A DNA stretch of 57,643 nt from Roseitalea sp. MMSF_3546 (GTDB lineage Bacteria; Pseudomonadota; Alphaproteobacteria; Rhizobiales; Rhizobiaceae). The translations under genes were made by a program, and so were the position numbers. Below the pieces are notes generated by a model that saw only the letters and a program-made list of their open reading frames with translations, was not told the origin of the DNA and did not search any database. Shown piece by piece: positions 1 to 11,385 of this stretch; position 1 is the stretch's first letter; each line of letters begins with the position of its first letter. The stretch is taken from contig NZ_JASHKB010000025.1 in assembly GCF_030732865.1 (NCBI RefSeq), positions 1 to 57,643 of the forward strand, read 5' to 3'.

Positions 1-144
1 CTCCCCCGCATGCGTGGGAGGGGACGCCAGCACCATGGCCCATCGCCAAGTCCGAACCTGGCTCAGGATACGGTGATCGTGGCGCGAGGCGAAGGGCGGC
101 GGCAAAAGGCGAAGGGTGGGGTGATCATGCGAGCCCCCGAAGCA

Positions 145-1572
145 TCACTCCATCTTTTTCAGCTTGCGCCGCCAATGGCGGACCTGGCGCTTGACCTCGC
201 GCGGGGCGGTGCCGCCGAAGCTCGTCCGGCTGGCCACGGACTTCTTCACCGAAAGCACCGAGAACACATCTTCGGTGATCCCGTCATGGATCGCGCGCAA
301 TTCGTCGAGCGACAGCCGTTCCAGTCCGACGCCTCGCGCGGCCGCGACCGCCACGGCCCGGCCCGTGACGTGATGGGCCTCGCGGAACGGCAGGCCCAGT
401 TCGCGCACCAGCCAGTCGGCCAGATCGGTGGCGATGGAATAACCCGCCCCGGCGGCCTTGCGCATCGCGGCCCGGTCGATCTGCATGTCCGCGACCATGC
501 CGGTCATCGCCGCCAGCGCAAGGCCGAGCGAGGCGGCGGCATCGAAGACCTGCTGCTTGTCCTCCTGCATGTCCTTGGAATAGGCGAGCGGCAGGCCCTT
601 CATCACCGTCAGCAGCGCGACCAGCGCGCCGTTGATCCGCCCCGTCTTGGCGCGCACCAGCTCGGCCGCGTCCGGGTTCTTCTTCTGCGGCATGATCGAC
701 GAGCCGGTGGAAAAGGCATCCGACAGCGCAACGAAGCCGAACTGCGGCGTCGACCAGATGACGATTTCCTCGGCCAGTCGCGACAGATGCGTCGCGCAGA
801 TCGAGGCGACCGACAGGAATTCCAGCGCGAAGTCCCGGTCCGAGACCGTGTCGATGGAATTGCGCGTCGGGGCCGAAAAGCCCAGCGCCTCGGCGGTCAT
901 CTGCCGGTCGATGGCAAAGCCCGTGCCGGCGAGGGCGGCCGCGCCCAAAGGGCATTCGTCCAGCCGTTCGAGCGCGTCCCTGACCCGCGACAGGTCGCGG
1001 CCGAACATTTCGGCATAGGCCATGCAGTGATGGCCGAAGGTGACCGGCTGCGCGGTCTGAAGATGGGTGAAGCCGGGCATGACCGTGCCGGCCTCCGCCT
1101 CGGCGCGGTCGACGAACACGGTGATCAGCGCTTTCAGCGCTTGCGCTGTCTCTTCCAGTTCGGCCCGCACCCACATGCGGAAATCGAGCGCCACCTGATC
1201 GTTGCGCGAGCGTGCCGTGTGCAGTCGCCCGGCGGCTGGTCCGATCAGTTCGCCCAGCCGCGCCTCGATGTTCATGTGGATGTCCTCGAGTGCGCGCGAA
1301 AAGGTGAACCGGCCTGCCTCGATCTCTGAACGGATCGTGTTCAGCCCGTCGACGATTGCGTCACGGTCGCCACTGGAAATGATGCCGGTGCGTGCCAACA
1401 TGGTGGCGTGGGCGACCGACCCGTCGATATCCTGGACATAAAGGGCCCGGTCGAAGTCGATCGAGGCGTTGATCTCCTCCATGATCGCGGCGGGCCCGGT
1501 TGCGAACCGTCCGCCCCACATCGAATTGGATGCAGCCGCATCGGCCTCGTTTTGCTTGGATGAACTGGACAT
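145..1572 (-). CDS. argH: Argininosuccinate lyase
   Basis: Last step of arginine biosynthesis: splits argininosuccinate into arginine and fumarate in the cytoplasm. The 475-residue product has the family start MWGGRF about 18 residues in, the HTARSRNDQ segment near residue 110, and the lyase signature [12 protein letters not shown] near residue 290 that carries the catalytic serine loop. Length matches the family (about 460-475). I chose the ATG at 1570-1572 because it keeps a short polar N-terminal extension like those of rhizobial homologues; the open frame continues upstream but only into sequence antisense to the thioredoxin gene. The start codon overlaps the start of the divergent thioredoxin gene by two bases, so the promoters of each gene must lie inside the other or one true start is further in (Met18, 1521). 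Confidence 0.95.
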   Translation of the reverse strand: MSSSSKQNEADAAASNSMWGGRFATGPAAIMEEINASIDFDRALYVQDIDGSVAHATMLARTGIISSGDRDAIVDGLNTIRSEIEAGRFTFSRALEDIHMNIEARLGELIGPAAGRLHTARSRNDQVALDFRMWVRAELEETAQALKALITVFVDRAEAEAGTVMPGFTHLQTAQPVTFGHHCMAYAEMFGRDLSRVRDALERLDECPLGAAALAGTGFAIDRQMTAEALGFSAPTRNSIDTVSDRDFALEFLSVASICATHLSRLAEEIVIWSTPQFGFVALSDAFSTGSSIMPQKKNPDAAELVRAKTGRINGALVALLTVMKGLPLAYSKDMQEDKQQVFDAAASLGLALAAMTGMVADMQIDRAAMRKAAGAGYSIATDLADWLVRELGLPFREAHHVTGRAVAVAAARGVGLERLSLDELRAIHDGITEDVFSVLSVKKSVASRTSFGGTAPREVKRQVRHWRRKLKKME

Positions 1573-2284
1573 GGAAGACCCGTCTGCCAATAGGGAAGAA
1601 AAACCGTCGCCGACACGGCGCAAGTGGACGCTGGGCGCCCTGACCGCGATCGTGATCGGCGTCGCCGCGGCGCTGGGCTCGGCGGGCATATACGGGACCG
1701 TCGGGTCCTCTGGCAATGGCGTCGACGCGGCGGCGACCACGAGCGCCGGCCGATGCGTGGCGAACGGGCCTGTCGCGGCGGCCATCGAGCCGCACCTGAC
1801 CGGCGACATCGCCGCCATGGCGCTCAGATCCGATCCCGAAAACCTCTCGCAGCTTTCCTTCAATGACGGCGATGGCGAGACGATCACCCTGGCCGACACC
1901 GGCGCCCGGCTGCGGCTGATCAATCTGTGGGCGACCTGGTGCGCGCCCTGCCGCGAGGAGATGCCCTGGCTCGACACGCTTCAGGCCGAACGCGGCGGCG
2001 ACGACTTCGCGGTGGTGGCGATTTCGGTCGATGGCGGCTCGGACGCAAAGCCGCGCGCCTTCCTCGACGAGATCGGTGTGTCGCGCCTTGCCTTCTATCA
2101 CGACCCGACGATCGAAGTGTTCAACGCCATGCGCCGCCAGGGCCTGGCGCTGGGTCTGCCGGTGACGCTGCTGGTCGACGACAATGGCTGCGTGATCGCC
2201 AACATGAACGGACCCGCCCACTGGTCGAGCCCGGACGCCTTCGAGATGATCGACGCGGCGATCGCCGCGAACCGGTCGCGTTGA
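1571..2284 (+). CDS. tlpA: TlpA-family membrane-anchored thiol:disulfide oxidoreductase
   Basis: Periplasm-facing thioredoxin-fold protein of the TlpA/ResA group; relatives reduce disulfides during cytochrome oxidase or cytochrome c maturation. The 237-residue product has a charged N-terminus, one transmembrane anchor at about residues 20-42 and the active site WATWCAPC with Cys124 and Cys127. The cis-proline region [12 protein letters not shown] follows near residue 195. It sits divergent to argH with overlapping ATG codons and ends just before the convergent ArsR-SRPBCC gene. The fold and redox site are plain; the substrate (cytochrome oxidase in Bradyrhizobium) is inference from family knowledge. 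An upstream in-frame Met at 1469 was not used because it lies deep within argH. Confidence 0.85.
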   Translation: MEDPSANREEKPSPTRRKWTLGALTAIVIGVAAALGSAGIYGTVGSSGNGVDAAATTSAGRCVANGPVAAAIEPHLTGDIAAMALRSDPENLSQLSFNDGDGETITLADTGARLRLINLWATWCAPCREEMPWLDTLQAERGGDDFAVVAISVDGGSDAKPRAFLDEIGVSRLAFYHDPTIEVFNAMRRQGLALGLPVTLLVDDNGCVIANMNGPAHWSSPDAFEMIDAAIAANRSR

Positions 2285-2291
2285 CCCGCGC

Positions 2292-3056
2292 TCAGGCCGC
2301 CTGCACGAACGGGCTCGGCTCGCCGGTCTCCAGATAGGTCTTCAGGCCCGAGGCGATGCGCGCCCAGCCTTCGCGCACGCCGTCCTGATCGGCCGGCAGA
2401 TCGTAGTGCACGATGGTGAACTTGCAGGTCTCGCCCTGCGGTTCGATCTCGTAGACATAGCGCGAAGCCCGGCGGTCCTCGCCCCAGACGGGCTCGAACG
2501 TCATCTCGATGCGGCTCATCGGCTCGATCGACACGATTTCGCCGCCCAGCATCAGGCTGCCGTCGGGGCCGTGATAGTCGAAGCGGCCGCCCTTTTTCAG
2601 TTCGGTGTTCAGCCTTGCCCCGGCGATATAGAAATGCGGGGTCTTCTCGCCGCTGGTCAGCGCGTCCCACAGCGCCTCCGGCGTTGTCCTTATGAAGGTC
2701 TCCAGCACGAAATCGGGCTTTGTCTGCGTGGCCGTCGTCATGGGTCGGTCTCCTTCCAGCTCTGCCTTCAGATCGAGGGCCATCCTGGCCATCGGCTTTT
2801 GCACCAGCGGCTCGATCCACCGGTCGATGACCTGCTGGAGCGGGACCGCGTTCAGATAGTGGTGCTTGAAGCGCCCCGAGCGCCGCGTCACCACAAGGGA
2901 CGCTTCCTCCAGCACCTTCAGGTGCTTCATGACGCCGAACCGGCTCATGCCCAATTGCCGTTCGAGCTCCGACAGCGTCTGGCCATCCTTCCTGCGAAGC
3001 ATGTCCAGCAGCTTGCGCCGGGTGTCGTCGGCGAGCGCCTTGAAGATCGCATCCAC
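2292..3056 (-). CDS. ArsR-type regulator fused to an SRPBCC (AHSA1-like) domain
   Basis: One 254-residue protein joins two parts usually encoded by neighbouring genes. Residues 1-90 are an ArsR/SmtB winged helix (FKALADDTRRKLLDML, then recognition helix LGMSRFGVMKHLKVLEE); residues about 105-250 are an SRPBCC/AHSA1 ligand-binding fold (LETFIRTTPEALWDAL, FYIAGARLNTELKKGG). No ArsR-type metal-binding CxC is visible, so the SRPBCC domain may sense a small hydrophobic ligand; that is inference. I start it at GTG 3054-3056, not the upstream ATG at 3101, because a good promoter and a palindrome lie between them and because the family begins MDAIFKALAD. The RNA would then begin at or next to the start codon. 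There is no partner gene; it probably represses itself. Confidence 0.8.
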   Translation of the reverse strand: MDAIFKALADDTRRKLLDMLRRKDGQTLSELERQLGMSRFGVMKHLKVLEEASLVVTRRSGRFKHHYLNAVPLQQVIDRWIEPLVQKPMARMALDLKAELEGDRPMTTATQTKPDFVLETFIRTTPEALWDALTSGEKTPHFYIAGARLNTELKKGGRFDYHGPDGSLMLGGEIVSIEPMSRIEMTFEPVWGEDRRASRYVYEIEPQGETCKFTIVHYDLPADQDGVREGWARIASGLKTYLETGEPSPFVQAA

Positions 3057-3062
3057 GGCGCC

Positions 3063-3092
3063 AGCATAGGTGACAATTAAGTCACGTGTCAA
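3063..3092 (-). promoter_or_regulatory. Promoter with embedded operator for the ArsR-SRPBCC gene
   Basis: Read on the minus strand: TTGACA (3092-3087), 18 bases, TATGCT (3068-3063). The spacer holds GTGAC-TTAATT-GTCAC (3085-3070), a perfect 5-bp inverted repeat. The predicted transcription start falls on the GTG start codon six bases beyond the -10 box, which implies a leaderless mRNA. A dimeric regulator bound to the palindrome would sit between -35 and -10 and block polymerase, which fits autoregulation. Confidence 0.55.
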
Positions 3093-3101
3093 TACGGTCA
3101 C

Positions 3102-3671
3102 GTGAAATCGCGGCCTCTCCGTTAACCTTTGCCGACCCGCACGCCCATTCCGCAGCGCAACGAATCGTCAAAGTTGTGCCCGCGCATGCGGCAGTGCCCC
3201 AGATATGGTAGGAACAAAGCGCTAACACCGCGCAAGGGCCGATTCGTCGCCGATTCGTTCGCGCGCGGTTCCGAACGTTAACGAGACCTTGCCGAAGTCC
3301 TAACGGGCATGGTTAACAACCGGTAAAGGAAACGATTTGAATTCAACATGTTAACCAGGCTGGCCGCGATCTGCGGCATAGCTTTCGCGCAGCGCCGCGC
3401 GACCGCTTTCGCACCCGGTTTTTCGCGCGCGACGCCGTCCACAATTGGTGGCGGTTCGGCGACGGCCCCCCACATCTGGAGCGGAACAAATATGCAACCC
3501 ATGCGAGTCAGCGATTCGTCACCGATTCGTTCCAGACTCGTTCCGGTTGTCGGCGGTTGACCCGCCCCGCCTTGGCGAAGCACGCTTGAGTGCCTATCTG
3601 CGCGCCTGCAAGAGGGCCCAGCGTGTCGACCGGGGCCCGACGGCGATCATCACTGGCCAAAGCACTTTTCC
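3102..3671. other. Long non-coding region with clustered GANTC sites and a 20-bp direct repeat
   Basis: No convincing gene lies here; the short frames lack a signal peptide, a domain or a good ribosome site. Seven GANTC sites (3162, 3241, 3252, 3505, 3513, 3524, 3535), the target of the CcrM cell-cycle methylase of alphaproteobacteria, occur in 378 bp. A 20-bp direct repeat reads gattcgtcgccgattcgttc at 3241-3260 and, with one change, at 3513-3532. Several TTAAC words also occur (3121, 3278, 3312, 3350). The region presumably holds the promoter of the downstream helicase gene. Confidence 0.5.
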
Positions 3672-6859
<3,188 letters not shown>

Positions 6860-6863
<4 letters not shown>

Positions 6864-7273
6864 CCACCGAGCCCGGCGGCCAGGCGACATCCGGCGCCGA
6901 TCGCCAGCGCATCGACAAGTGGCTGTTCTTTGCGCGGGTGGTCAAGTCGCGGTCGCTGGCCGCCCGTCTCGTCGGCGCCGGCCAGGTGCGCGTCAACGCC
7001 GAAAAGGCGACCCAGCCCAGCCGCACGGTCAAGAGCGGCGACGTGCTGACCATCAACCTCGCACGGCGCGTGCTCGTCTACCGCATCGCCCGTTGCGGCA
7101 GCCGTCGCGGCCCGGCGACCGAGGCGCGGATGCTGTATGAGGATCTCAGCCCGCCGCCGCCCGAGCGCGCCCGATCGCCGCTCGACCGGCTCGGCCCCGT
7201 CCGCGAGACCGGCAGCGGCCGTCCGACCAAGAAGGAGCGTCGCGCCACCGACCGCCTGCGCGGCAATATCTGA
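6860..7273 (+). CDS. S4-domain RNA-binding protein (Hsp15-like)
   Basis: A 137-residue protein with an S4 RNA-binding domain at residues 15-65: RIDKWLFFARVVKSRSLAAR followed by GQVRVN and SGDVLTI, the pattern of Hsp15/HslR. In E. coli Hsp15 binds free 50S subunits that carry stalled nascent chains; that role is assumed here by family. The C-terminus is basic and Arg/Pro-rich. The ATG overlaps the stop of the helicase gene, so both are likely made from one mRNA, which fits a shared job in RNA or ribosome upkeep. A tRNA- or rRNA-binding role other than Hsp15 is possible. Confidence 0.85.
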
Positions 7274-7324
7274 CGCCATCGGGCGCAACCCCTGCAATGG
7301 CGTTCCTTGCCGCCTTTCGCTCAC

Positions 7325-7341
7325 AATGGAATCATTCTAAA
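7325..7341 (+). promoter_or_regulatory. Irr/ICE-like box upstream of fdxA
   Basis: The 17 bases AATGGAATCATTCTAAA match 15 of 17 positions of the rhizobial iron-control element (TTTRGAAYNRTTCYAAA); only the first two bases differ. It lies 100 bp upstream of fdxA, in the only gap ahead of that gene. Irr is the heme-dependent iron regulator of Rhizobiales; no irr gene is in this window. Confidence 0.5.
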
Positions 7342-7441
7342 TCGTGCCAAGGCGACCACCGATCTCCACCCCTGAGGCGGTTGCGGCCGAAAACAAAACC
7401 TCTTAAGTCAACTTTGCGGCGTGTAAACCTGGAGTGACACC

Positions 7442-7780
7442 GTGACCTACATCGTGACCGACAACTGCATCCGCTGCAAATACACCGATTGCGTGGAAGT
7501 GTGTCCGGTCGACTGCTTTTACGAAGGCGAGAACATGCTCGTCATCCATCCCGACGAGTGCATCGACTGCGGGGTGTGCGAGCCAGAATGCCCGGCCGAC
7601 GCGATCAAGCCCGACACCGAGCCCGGTCTGGACAAATGGCTCAAGCTCAACACCGAATATTCCGAGAAGTGGCCCAACATCACCATGAAGAAGGATCCGC
7701 TGCCCGACGCCGACGACTATGACGGCAAGCCGGGCAAGTTCGAGGCGTTCTTCTCGGCCGAGCCCGGCGAAGGCGACTGA
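7442..7780 (+). CDS. fdxA: Seven-iron ferredoxin FdxA
   Basis: A 112-residue soluble 3Fe-4S/4Fe-4S electron carrier. Near the N-terminus it has [18 protein letters not shown] and then [16 protein letters not shown], the two cysteine sets of FdxA; the first set has the wider spacing typical of the 3Fe-4S site. The start is GTG at 7442, with GGAG about eight bases upstream. It stands alone between the S4 gene and carD, an order common in Rhizobiales. An ICE-like iron box precedes it, which would suit an iron-rich protein turned down when iron is short. Its redox partner is not visible here. Confidence 0.92.
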   Translation: MTYIVTDNCIRCKYTDCVEVCPVDCFYEGENMLVIHPDECIDCGVCEPECPADAIKPDTEPGLDKWLKLNTEYSEKWPNITMKKDPLPDADDYDGKPGKFEAFFSAEPGEGD

Positions 7781-7865
7781 CGGCAATCGGGCAGGTTCGG
7801 GCGCGCGGCCGGTCGACGGGCTGTGAACAGAGCCGCGTCGGGACGCCGCAGCGCAACCCAAACCA

Positions 7866-7894
7866 TTGAAAAACGCACGTTTTCGTGCTATGTG
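7866..7894 (+). promoter_or_regulatory. Candidate sigma-70-type promoter for carD
   Basis: TTGAAA (7866-7871), 17 bases, TATGTG (7889-7894). Transcription would begin near 7901 and give a leader of about 205 bases before the carD ATG, containing a small reading frame and a hairpin. Confidence 0.4.
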
Positions 7895-7978
7895 TGTATT
7901 AATGTCGTTTTCAGCCACGATGCTTGGCGCGCAGTTGCGCTATTCCAAGAGGTATTGAGCCGGGTCAAATCGGTTGCA

Positions 7979-8000
7979 CGGAGGAGCGTTATGTCCTCCG
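7979..8000 (+). promoter_or_regulatory. Hairpin that buries the ribosome site and start of the leader ORF
   Basis: CGGAGGA (7979-7985) pairs perfectly with TCCTCCG (7994-8000). The 8-base loop contains the ATG at 7991-7993 and the 5' arm is the Shine-Dalgarno sequence itself, so the folded form would hide the start of the 21-residue leader ORF. Confidence 0.5.
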
Positions 8001-8056
8001 CAACGGGTTCTTCGCGGCATTTTCGTGCGTGCAAACGGTGTTGCCGAACGGCATGA
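7991..8056 (+). CDS. Putative 21-residue Cys/Arg-rich leader peptide upstream of carD
   Basis: A 21-codon frame with GGAGGAG seven bases before its ATG, ending 49 bases ahead of carD. The peptide begins MSSATGSS and ends RACKRCCRTA, with three Cys and four Arg codons in its last half. I recognise no family. Features that make it more than chance are the strong ribosome site, its place within the predicted carD leader RNA, and a hairpin over its start. It could be a translated regulatory uORF rather than a functional protein; translation is not shown. Confidence 0.35.
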   Translation: MSSATGSSRHFRACKRCCRTA

Positions 8057-8105
8057 GAGCAACTGGAGCGACGGCCCACGGGGTCGGACAGGGAGTAACA
8101 ACAAT

Positions 8106-8681
8106 ATGGCAGCTTCGCCCAAGAAGACCTCGCAGCGCCAGGGATTCAAGACCAACGAATTCATCGTCTATCCGGCCCATGGCGTCGGACAGATCACGGC
8201 CATCGAAGAGCAGGAGGTGGCCGGCCACAAGCTCGAACTGTTCGTCATCGAGTTCCAGAGGGACAAGATGCGCCTGAAGGTTCCCGTCGCAAAGGCCCTG
8301 TCCATCGGTATGCGCAAGCTGGCCGAGGGCGGCTTCGTCGACCGTGCGCTCAAGGTCCTGCAGGGCCGTGCCCGGGTCAAGCGCACCATGTGGTCGCGCC
8401 GCGCGCAGGAATATGACGCAAAGATCAATTCGGGCGACCTGATCTCGATCGCCGAGGTCGTGCGCGATTTGTATCGTGCCGAGAACCAGCCCGAGCAGTC
8501 CTATTCCGAACGCCAGCTCTTCGAGGCCGCGCTCGACCGCATGGCGCGCGAGATCGCTGCCGTCAAGAAGGTTTCCGAGACCGAGGCCGTGCGCCTGATC
8601 GAGACCAATCTGAAGATGGGTCCCAAGCGCGCCGCCAAGGCCGAGAACGACGAGGCCGGCTCGCAGGAACAGGCGGCCTGA
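8106..8681 (+). CDS. carD: CarD-family RNA polymerase-binding transcription regulator
   Basis: A 191-residue CarD/CdnL-type protein. The RNA polymerase-interacting domain is at about residues 15-70 (FIVYPAHGVGQITAIEEQEV), followed by the helical DNA-binding part with KRTMWSRRAQEYDAKINSGD. In mycobacteria, CarD stabilises open promoter complexes; in Caulobacter the homologue CdnL supports biosynthetic and growth genes. The tail is charged and disordered. I start at ATG 8106, where the family sequence begins, with GGGAG ten bases upstream; a longer in-frame start exists at 7974 but lies in leader RNA. A strong terminator follows at 8733, so carD is transcribed alone or with its leader ORF. Confidence 0.92.
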   Translation: MAASPKKTSQRQGFKTNEFIVYPAHGVGQITAIEEQEVAGHKLELFVIEFQRDKMRLKVPVAKALSIGMRKLAEGGFVDRALKVLQGRARVKRTMWSRRAQEYDAKINSGDLISIAEVVRDLYRAENQPEQSYSERQLFEAALDRMAREIAAVKKVSETEAVRLIETNLKMGPKRAAKAENDEAGSQEQAA

Positions 8682-8732
8682 ACCGCATCGACCCGGCGTG
8701 CCGCGGCCGTGCCGGAATTTCGAAGCCTTCAG

Positions 8733-8761
8733 CCGGCCGGGCCCTCCCGGCCGGTTTTTTT
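8733..8761 (+). terminator. Rho-independent terminator of carD
   Basis: A 9-bp perfect GC stem, CCGGCCGGG (8733-8741) with CCCGGCCGG (8746-8754), a CCCT loop, and a run of seven T (8755-8761). Confidence 0.92.
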
Positions 8762-8822
8762 GGCCCGCTCTAGCGACCTGGAATCGCCGGGCGAATCGCG
8801 TTCGCGGCCGTTTCCACGCTTG

Positions 8823-8840
8823 CATCACGGCTTCGTGATG
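8823..8840. repeat. Inverted repeat upstream of rpoH
   Basis: CATCACG-GCTT-CGTGATG, a perfect 7-bp inverted repeat 67 bases ahead of the rpoH ATG, without a following T run. It could be an operator or an RNA hairpin in the rpoH leader. Confidence 0.45.
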
Positions 8841-8907
8841 TGAACCGATCCGACTTTCGTCGCGTATCTCCCATAGCGCTCAAGTCAAGCGTGCAAGGGA
8901 GACCGCG

Positions 8908-9774
8908 ATGAAGTCAGAGCCCGCACGACGCGATATGGTCCGCATGGCCATGCAGGCCCCCTACCTGGAACGCGACGAGGAACAAAGCCTCGCTGTTCGG
9001 TGGAAACAGGCTGCCGACCAGGAAGCGCTTCACAAGATCACCACTGCCCATATGCGGCTGGTCATTTCCATGGCCGCCAAGTTCCGCAGCTTCGGATTGC
9101 CAATGAGCGATCTCATCCAGGAAGGCTATGTCGGCCTGCTGGAGGCGGCGGCCCGCTTCGAGCCCGAGCGCGAGGTGCGTTTTTCCACCTATGCGACATG
9201 GTGGATCCGCGCATCCATGCAGGACTACATCCTGCGCAACTGGTCGATCGTGCGCGGCGGCACCTCCTCGGCGCAAAAGGCGCTGTTCTTCAACTTGCGC
9301 CGTCTGCGCGCCAAGCTCGCGCGCGGCAGCCGGCCCGTTTCGCAATCGGCCATGTACCGGCAGATTTCCGAGGCGCTCGGCGTTGCCGAAAAGGACGTCG
9401 CGCTGATGGATTCGCGCCTGTCCGGCCCCGATACCTCGCTGAGCGCGCCGGTTTCCGATGACGAGGAGAGCGGAGCTTCGCGCATGGATTTCCTCGTCGA
9501 CGACCGTCCCCTGCAGGACGAACTGGTCGAAGAGAGCATCGACACCGAGCGCCGCTCCGTTTGGCTGCGCGAAGCCATGGGCGTGCTCAACGACCGCGAA
9601 ATGCGGATCATTGCCCGGCGCCGCCTGTCCGAGGAGGGCGCGACGCTCGAATCGCTGGGCACCGAGCTTGGCATTTCCAAGGAGCGGGTCCGCCAGATCG
9701 AGAACCGGGCGCTGGAAAAGCTGCGCACCGCGCTTGTCAGGGACAATCCGGCCGTTGCAGCCACCTATGGGTGA
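8908..9774 (+). CDS. rpoH: RNA polymerase sigma factor RpoH (sigma-32)
   Basis: A 288-residue heat-shock sigma factor. Region 2 spans about residues 45-115 (LIQEGYVGLLEAAARF, FSTYATWWIRASMQDYI), the RpoH box lies in the next segment (SAQKALFFNLRRLRAKL), and region 4 with its helix-turn-helix is near residues 235-280 (LGISKERVRQIENRALEKLR). It has its own transcription unit: carD is terminated upstream and the M48 gene converges downstream. Many Rhizobiales carry two paralogues (RpoH1, RpoH2); I cannot tell which this is. A 7-bp inverted repeat lies in its upstream region, and GGGAGA six bases before the ATG is the ribosome site. Confidence 0.95.
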   Translation: MKSEPARRDMVRMAMQAPYLERDEEQSLAVRWKQAADQEALHKITTAHMRLVISMAAKFRSFGLPMSDLIQEGYVGLLEAAARFEPEREVRFSTYATWWIRASMQDYILRNWSIVRGGTSSAQKALFFNLRRLRAKLARGSRPVSQSAMYRQISEALGVAEKDVALMDSRLSGPDTSLSAPVSDDEESGASRMDFLVDDRPLQDELVEESIDTERRSVWLREAMGVLNDREMRIIARRRLSEEGATLESLGTELGISKERVRQIENRALEKLRTALVRDNPAVAATYG

Positions 9775-9843
9775 TCACGCAACCGGCCGGCTGCCGTTCG
9801 GTCCGGCGGCGGCCCGCTTGCCGTTTCGGCTCGGTGCTTCGCA

Positions 9844-11328
9844 CTATTGGGTGACGATCTTGTAGAGTTCGCCGGCCTGCACGTCCTCGCCGGGTTCGAG
9901 CCCGTTGAGCACGCGGAAAAAGCCCGGCAAATCGGTCGCGCCCTGCATCTGCGCTGCGATCGAACCGACCGTGTCGCCCCGTTCGGCACGCACGATGCGC
10001 AGCCGCAACGGCCGGAGCCCGGACTTTTCGGCGTCCGACAGAAGCCGGAAACCCTGCCGGCTCTGGGCGGCGAGATCGGCCAGCCCCGGCGCGCCGACCG
10101 GCACGGCAACCAGAATGCGGTACACCTCGCCGCGCGCCCGCAGGACCGTGACATCGAACTGCCAGCGCCCGACGCTCGCTTGTGCCGTTGCGGCATCGAG
10201 CCCGTTGATCCTCAGCGACCGCACGGTCTCCGGCAGCAGCCCTTCCACCCAGCCGCTCCTCAGATAGGCCGTCAGCGACTGCCCGCGCGGCACGTCGGCC
10301 CCATCGAACCGGATACCCGCGCCATCGCTCGCGCGCGCGGCGAGCACCGCCTCGGGCCGGTTCTCGATCTGGAAATCGGGCGGAAAGTCGAGCGCGACGC
10401 CGAGCCCGACATGGGCATAGGTCTGCCCGCGCACATAGCCCTCGTCGGGGCTGTCGCCGAAGAGCATGCCGTCAATGCCCGCCAGATAGGCCGCGCGGTC
10501 GCGGCTGCCCACGCCGCGCGGGCCGAACTTGCGCGCATGGCCGAGCGCCAGCGCGGCACGCTGCGGCGTCGAGGGGTGGGTGGACAGGAAGTCGAGGCTG
10601 TTCTCCTGCGAGCCCGATCCGCTCTTGAAACTGTTGAACGCACCCATCGCCTTTTGGAAATCGGCCGCCGCATAGGGATCGAAGCCCGCTTCACCCATCG
10701 CCGCGATGCCGATCGCGTCGGCCTCCAGCTCCTGGTTCCGCGAAAACTGGGCCAGCGCGATCTTGCCGCGCACGAGGGCGCGCTTGCCGGCCGCCTTGTC
10801 GGTCAGGACATCGGAGACGACGCGCCCGGCCAGTTCGGCCTCGGCCTCCTTCTGCTGACGCAATATGCCGTGATTGGCGGTCACATGCGCCATTTCGTGG
10901 GCAATGACGGCGGCCAGCTCCGCCGAATCGTTGGCCACGGCCAGAAGCCCGCGCGATAGGTAAAGATAGCCGCCCGGCAGGGCGAAGGCGTTGATCACCG
11001 GCGAATCGAGAATGGTGATCTGGTATACCTGGCCGGGATTGTCCGAGACCGTGACCAGTTCGCCGACGATGCCCGCGACCATGCGCTCGAGCCGCGTGTC
11101 CGCGTATTCCCCGCCATAGGAGGCCAGAATCCGCGGATGCTGTGCCGCGCCCATTCGGGCAAGCCGGCCGGAGCGTACATTGTCGGCGACCACCGGCCGG
11201 TTCGAGGGCGACACGCCAGCCTGCGAGCCCAGATCCGCCATCGACACGCAGCCGCTGGCCGCCGCGCCGAGCGTGGCCACGCCGACCACGCGCCACAGAC
11301 GGCCGGCAATCATGGCACTGAAGCTTTT
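9844..11328 (-). CDS. M48-family metalloprotease lipoprotein (BepA-like)
   Basis: A zinc metallopeptidase anchored in the envelope as a lipoprotein. With the GTG start at 11328 (AGGGG eight bases upstream) the signal peptide ends in a lipobox AASGC at Cys28. The catalytic HEMAH is at residues 144-148, and the downstream metal ligand lies in NQELEADAIGI. The C-terminal 60 residues resemble a LysM-like tail (GDTVGSIAAQ, GFFRVLNGL). BepA of E. coli cleaves misfolded outer-membrane proteins; a similar job is inferred. An in-frame GTG at 11355 would add nine residues but has no ribosome site. It converges on rpoH and has a CtrA-like motif upstream. Confidence 0.85.
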   Translation of the reverse strand, partial: KSFSAMIAGRLWRVVGVATLGAAASGCVSMADLGSQAGVSPSNRPVVADNVRSGRLARMGAAQHPRILASYGGEYADTRLERMVAGIVGELVTVSDNPGQVYQITILDSPVINAFALPGGYLYLSRGLLAVANDSAELAAVIAHEMAHVTANHGILRQQKEAEAELAGRVVSDVLTDKAAGKRALVRGKIALAQFSRNQELEADAIGIAAMGEAGFDPYAAADFQKAMGAFNSFKSGSGSQENSLDFLSTHPSTPQRAALALGHARKFGPRGVGSRDRAAYLAGIDGMLFGDSPDEGYVRGQTYAHVGLGVALDFPPDFQIENRPEAVLAARASDGAGIRFDGADVPRGQSLTAYLRSGWVEGLLPETVRSLRINGLDAATAQASVGRWQFDVTVLRARGEVYRILVAVPVGAPGLADLAAQSRQGFRLLSDAEKSGLRPLRLRIVRAERGDTVGSIAAQMQGATDLPGFFRVLNGLEPGEDVQAGELYKIVTQ

Positions 11329-11385
11329 CACTATGCGCACCCCTGCGGCGATCACGCCGACATGCCCAAATCAAGCCAGTTATGA

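Noticed and set aside
1-144. Possible small lipoprotein gene downstream of argH, as often seen in Rhizobiales
   Set aside because: No frame on the minus strand shows a signal peptide or lipobox in the bases available.
3348-3560. A 70-codon frame starting in the helicase upstream region
   Set aside because: Weak start signal, no domain or convincing signal peptide, and it lies among regulatory-looking repeats.
3102-3671. Replication origin
   Set aside because: GANTC and TTAAC words are suggestive, but there are no DnaA boxes or AT-rich unwinding element, and the flanking genes are not those of known rhizobial origins.
8780-8802. Possible EcfG-type promoter (GGAAT ... CGTT) upstream of rpoH
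   Set aside because: The spacer is 14 bases where 16-17 is required, and the -35 lacks the final C.
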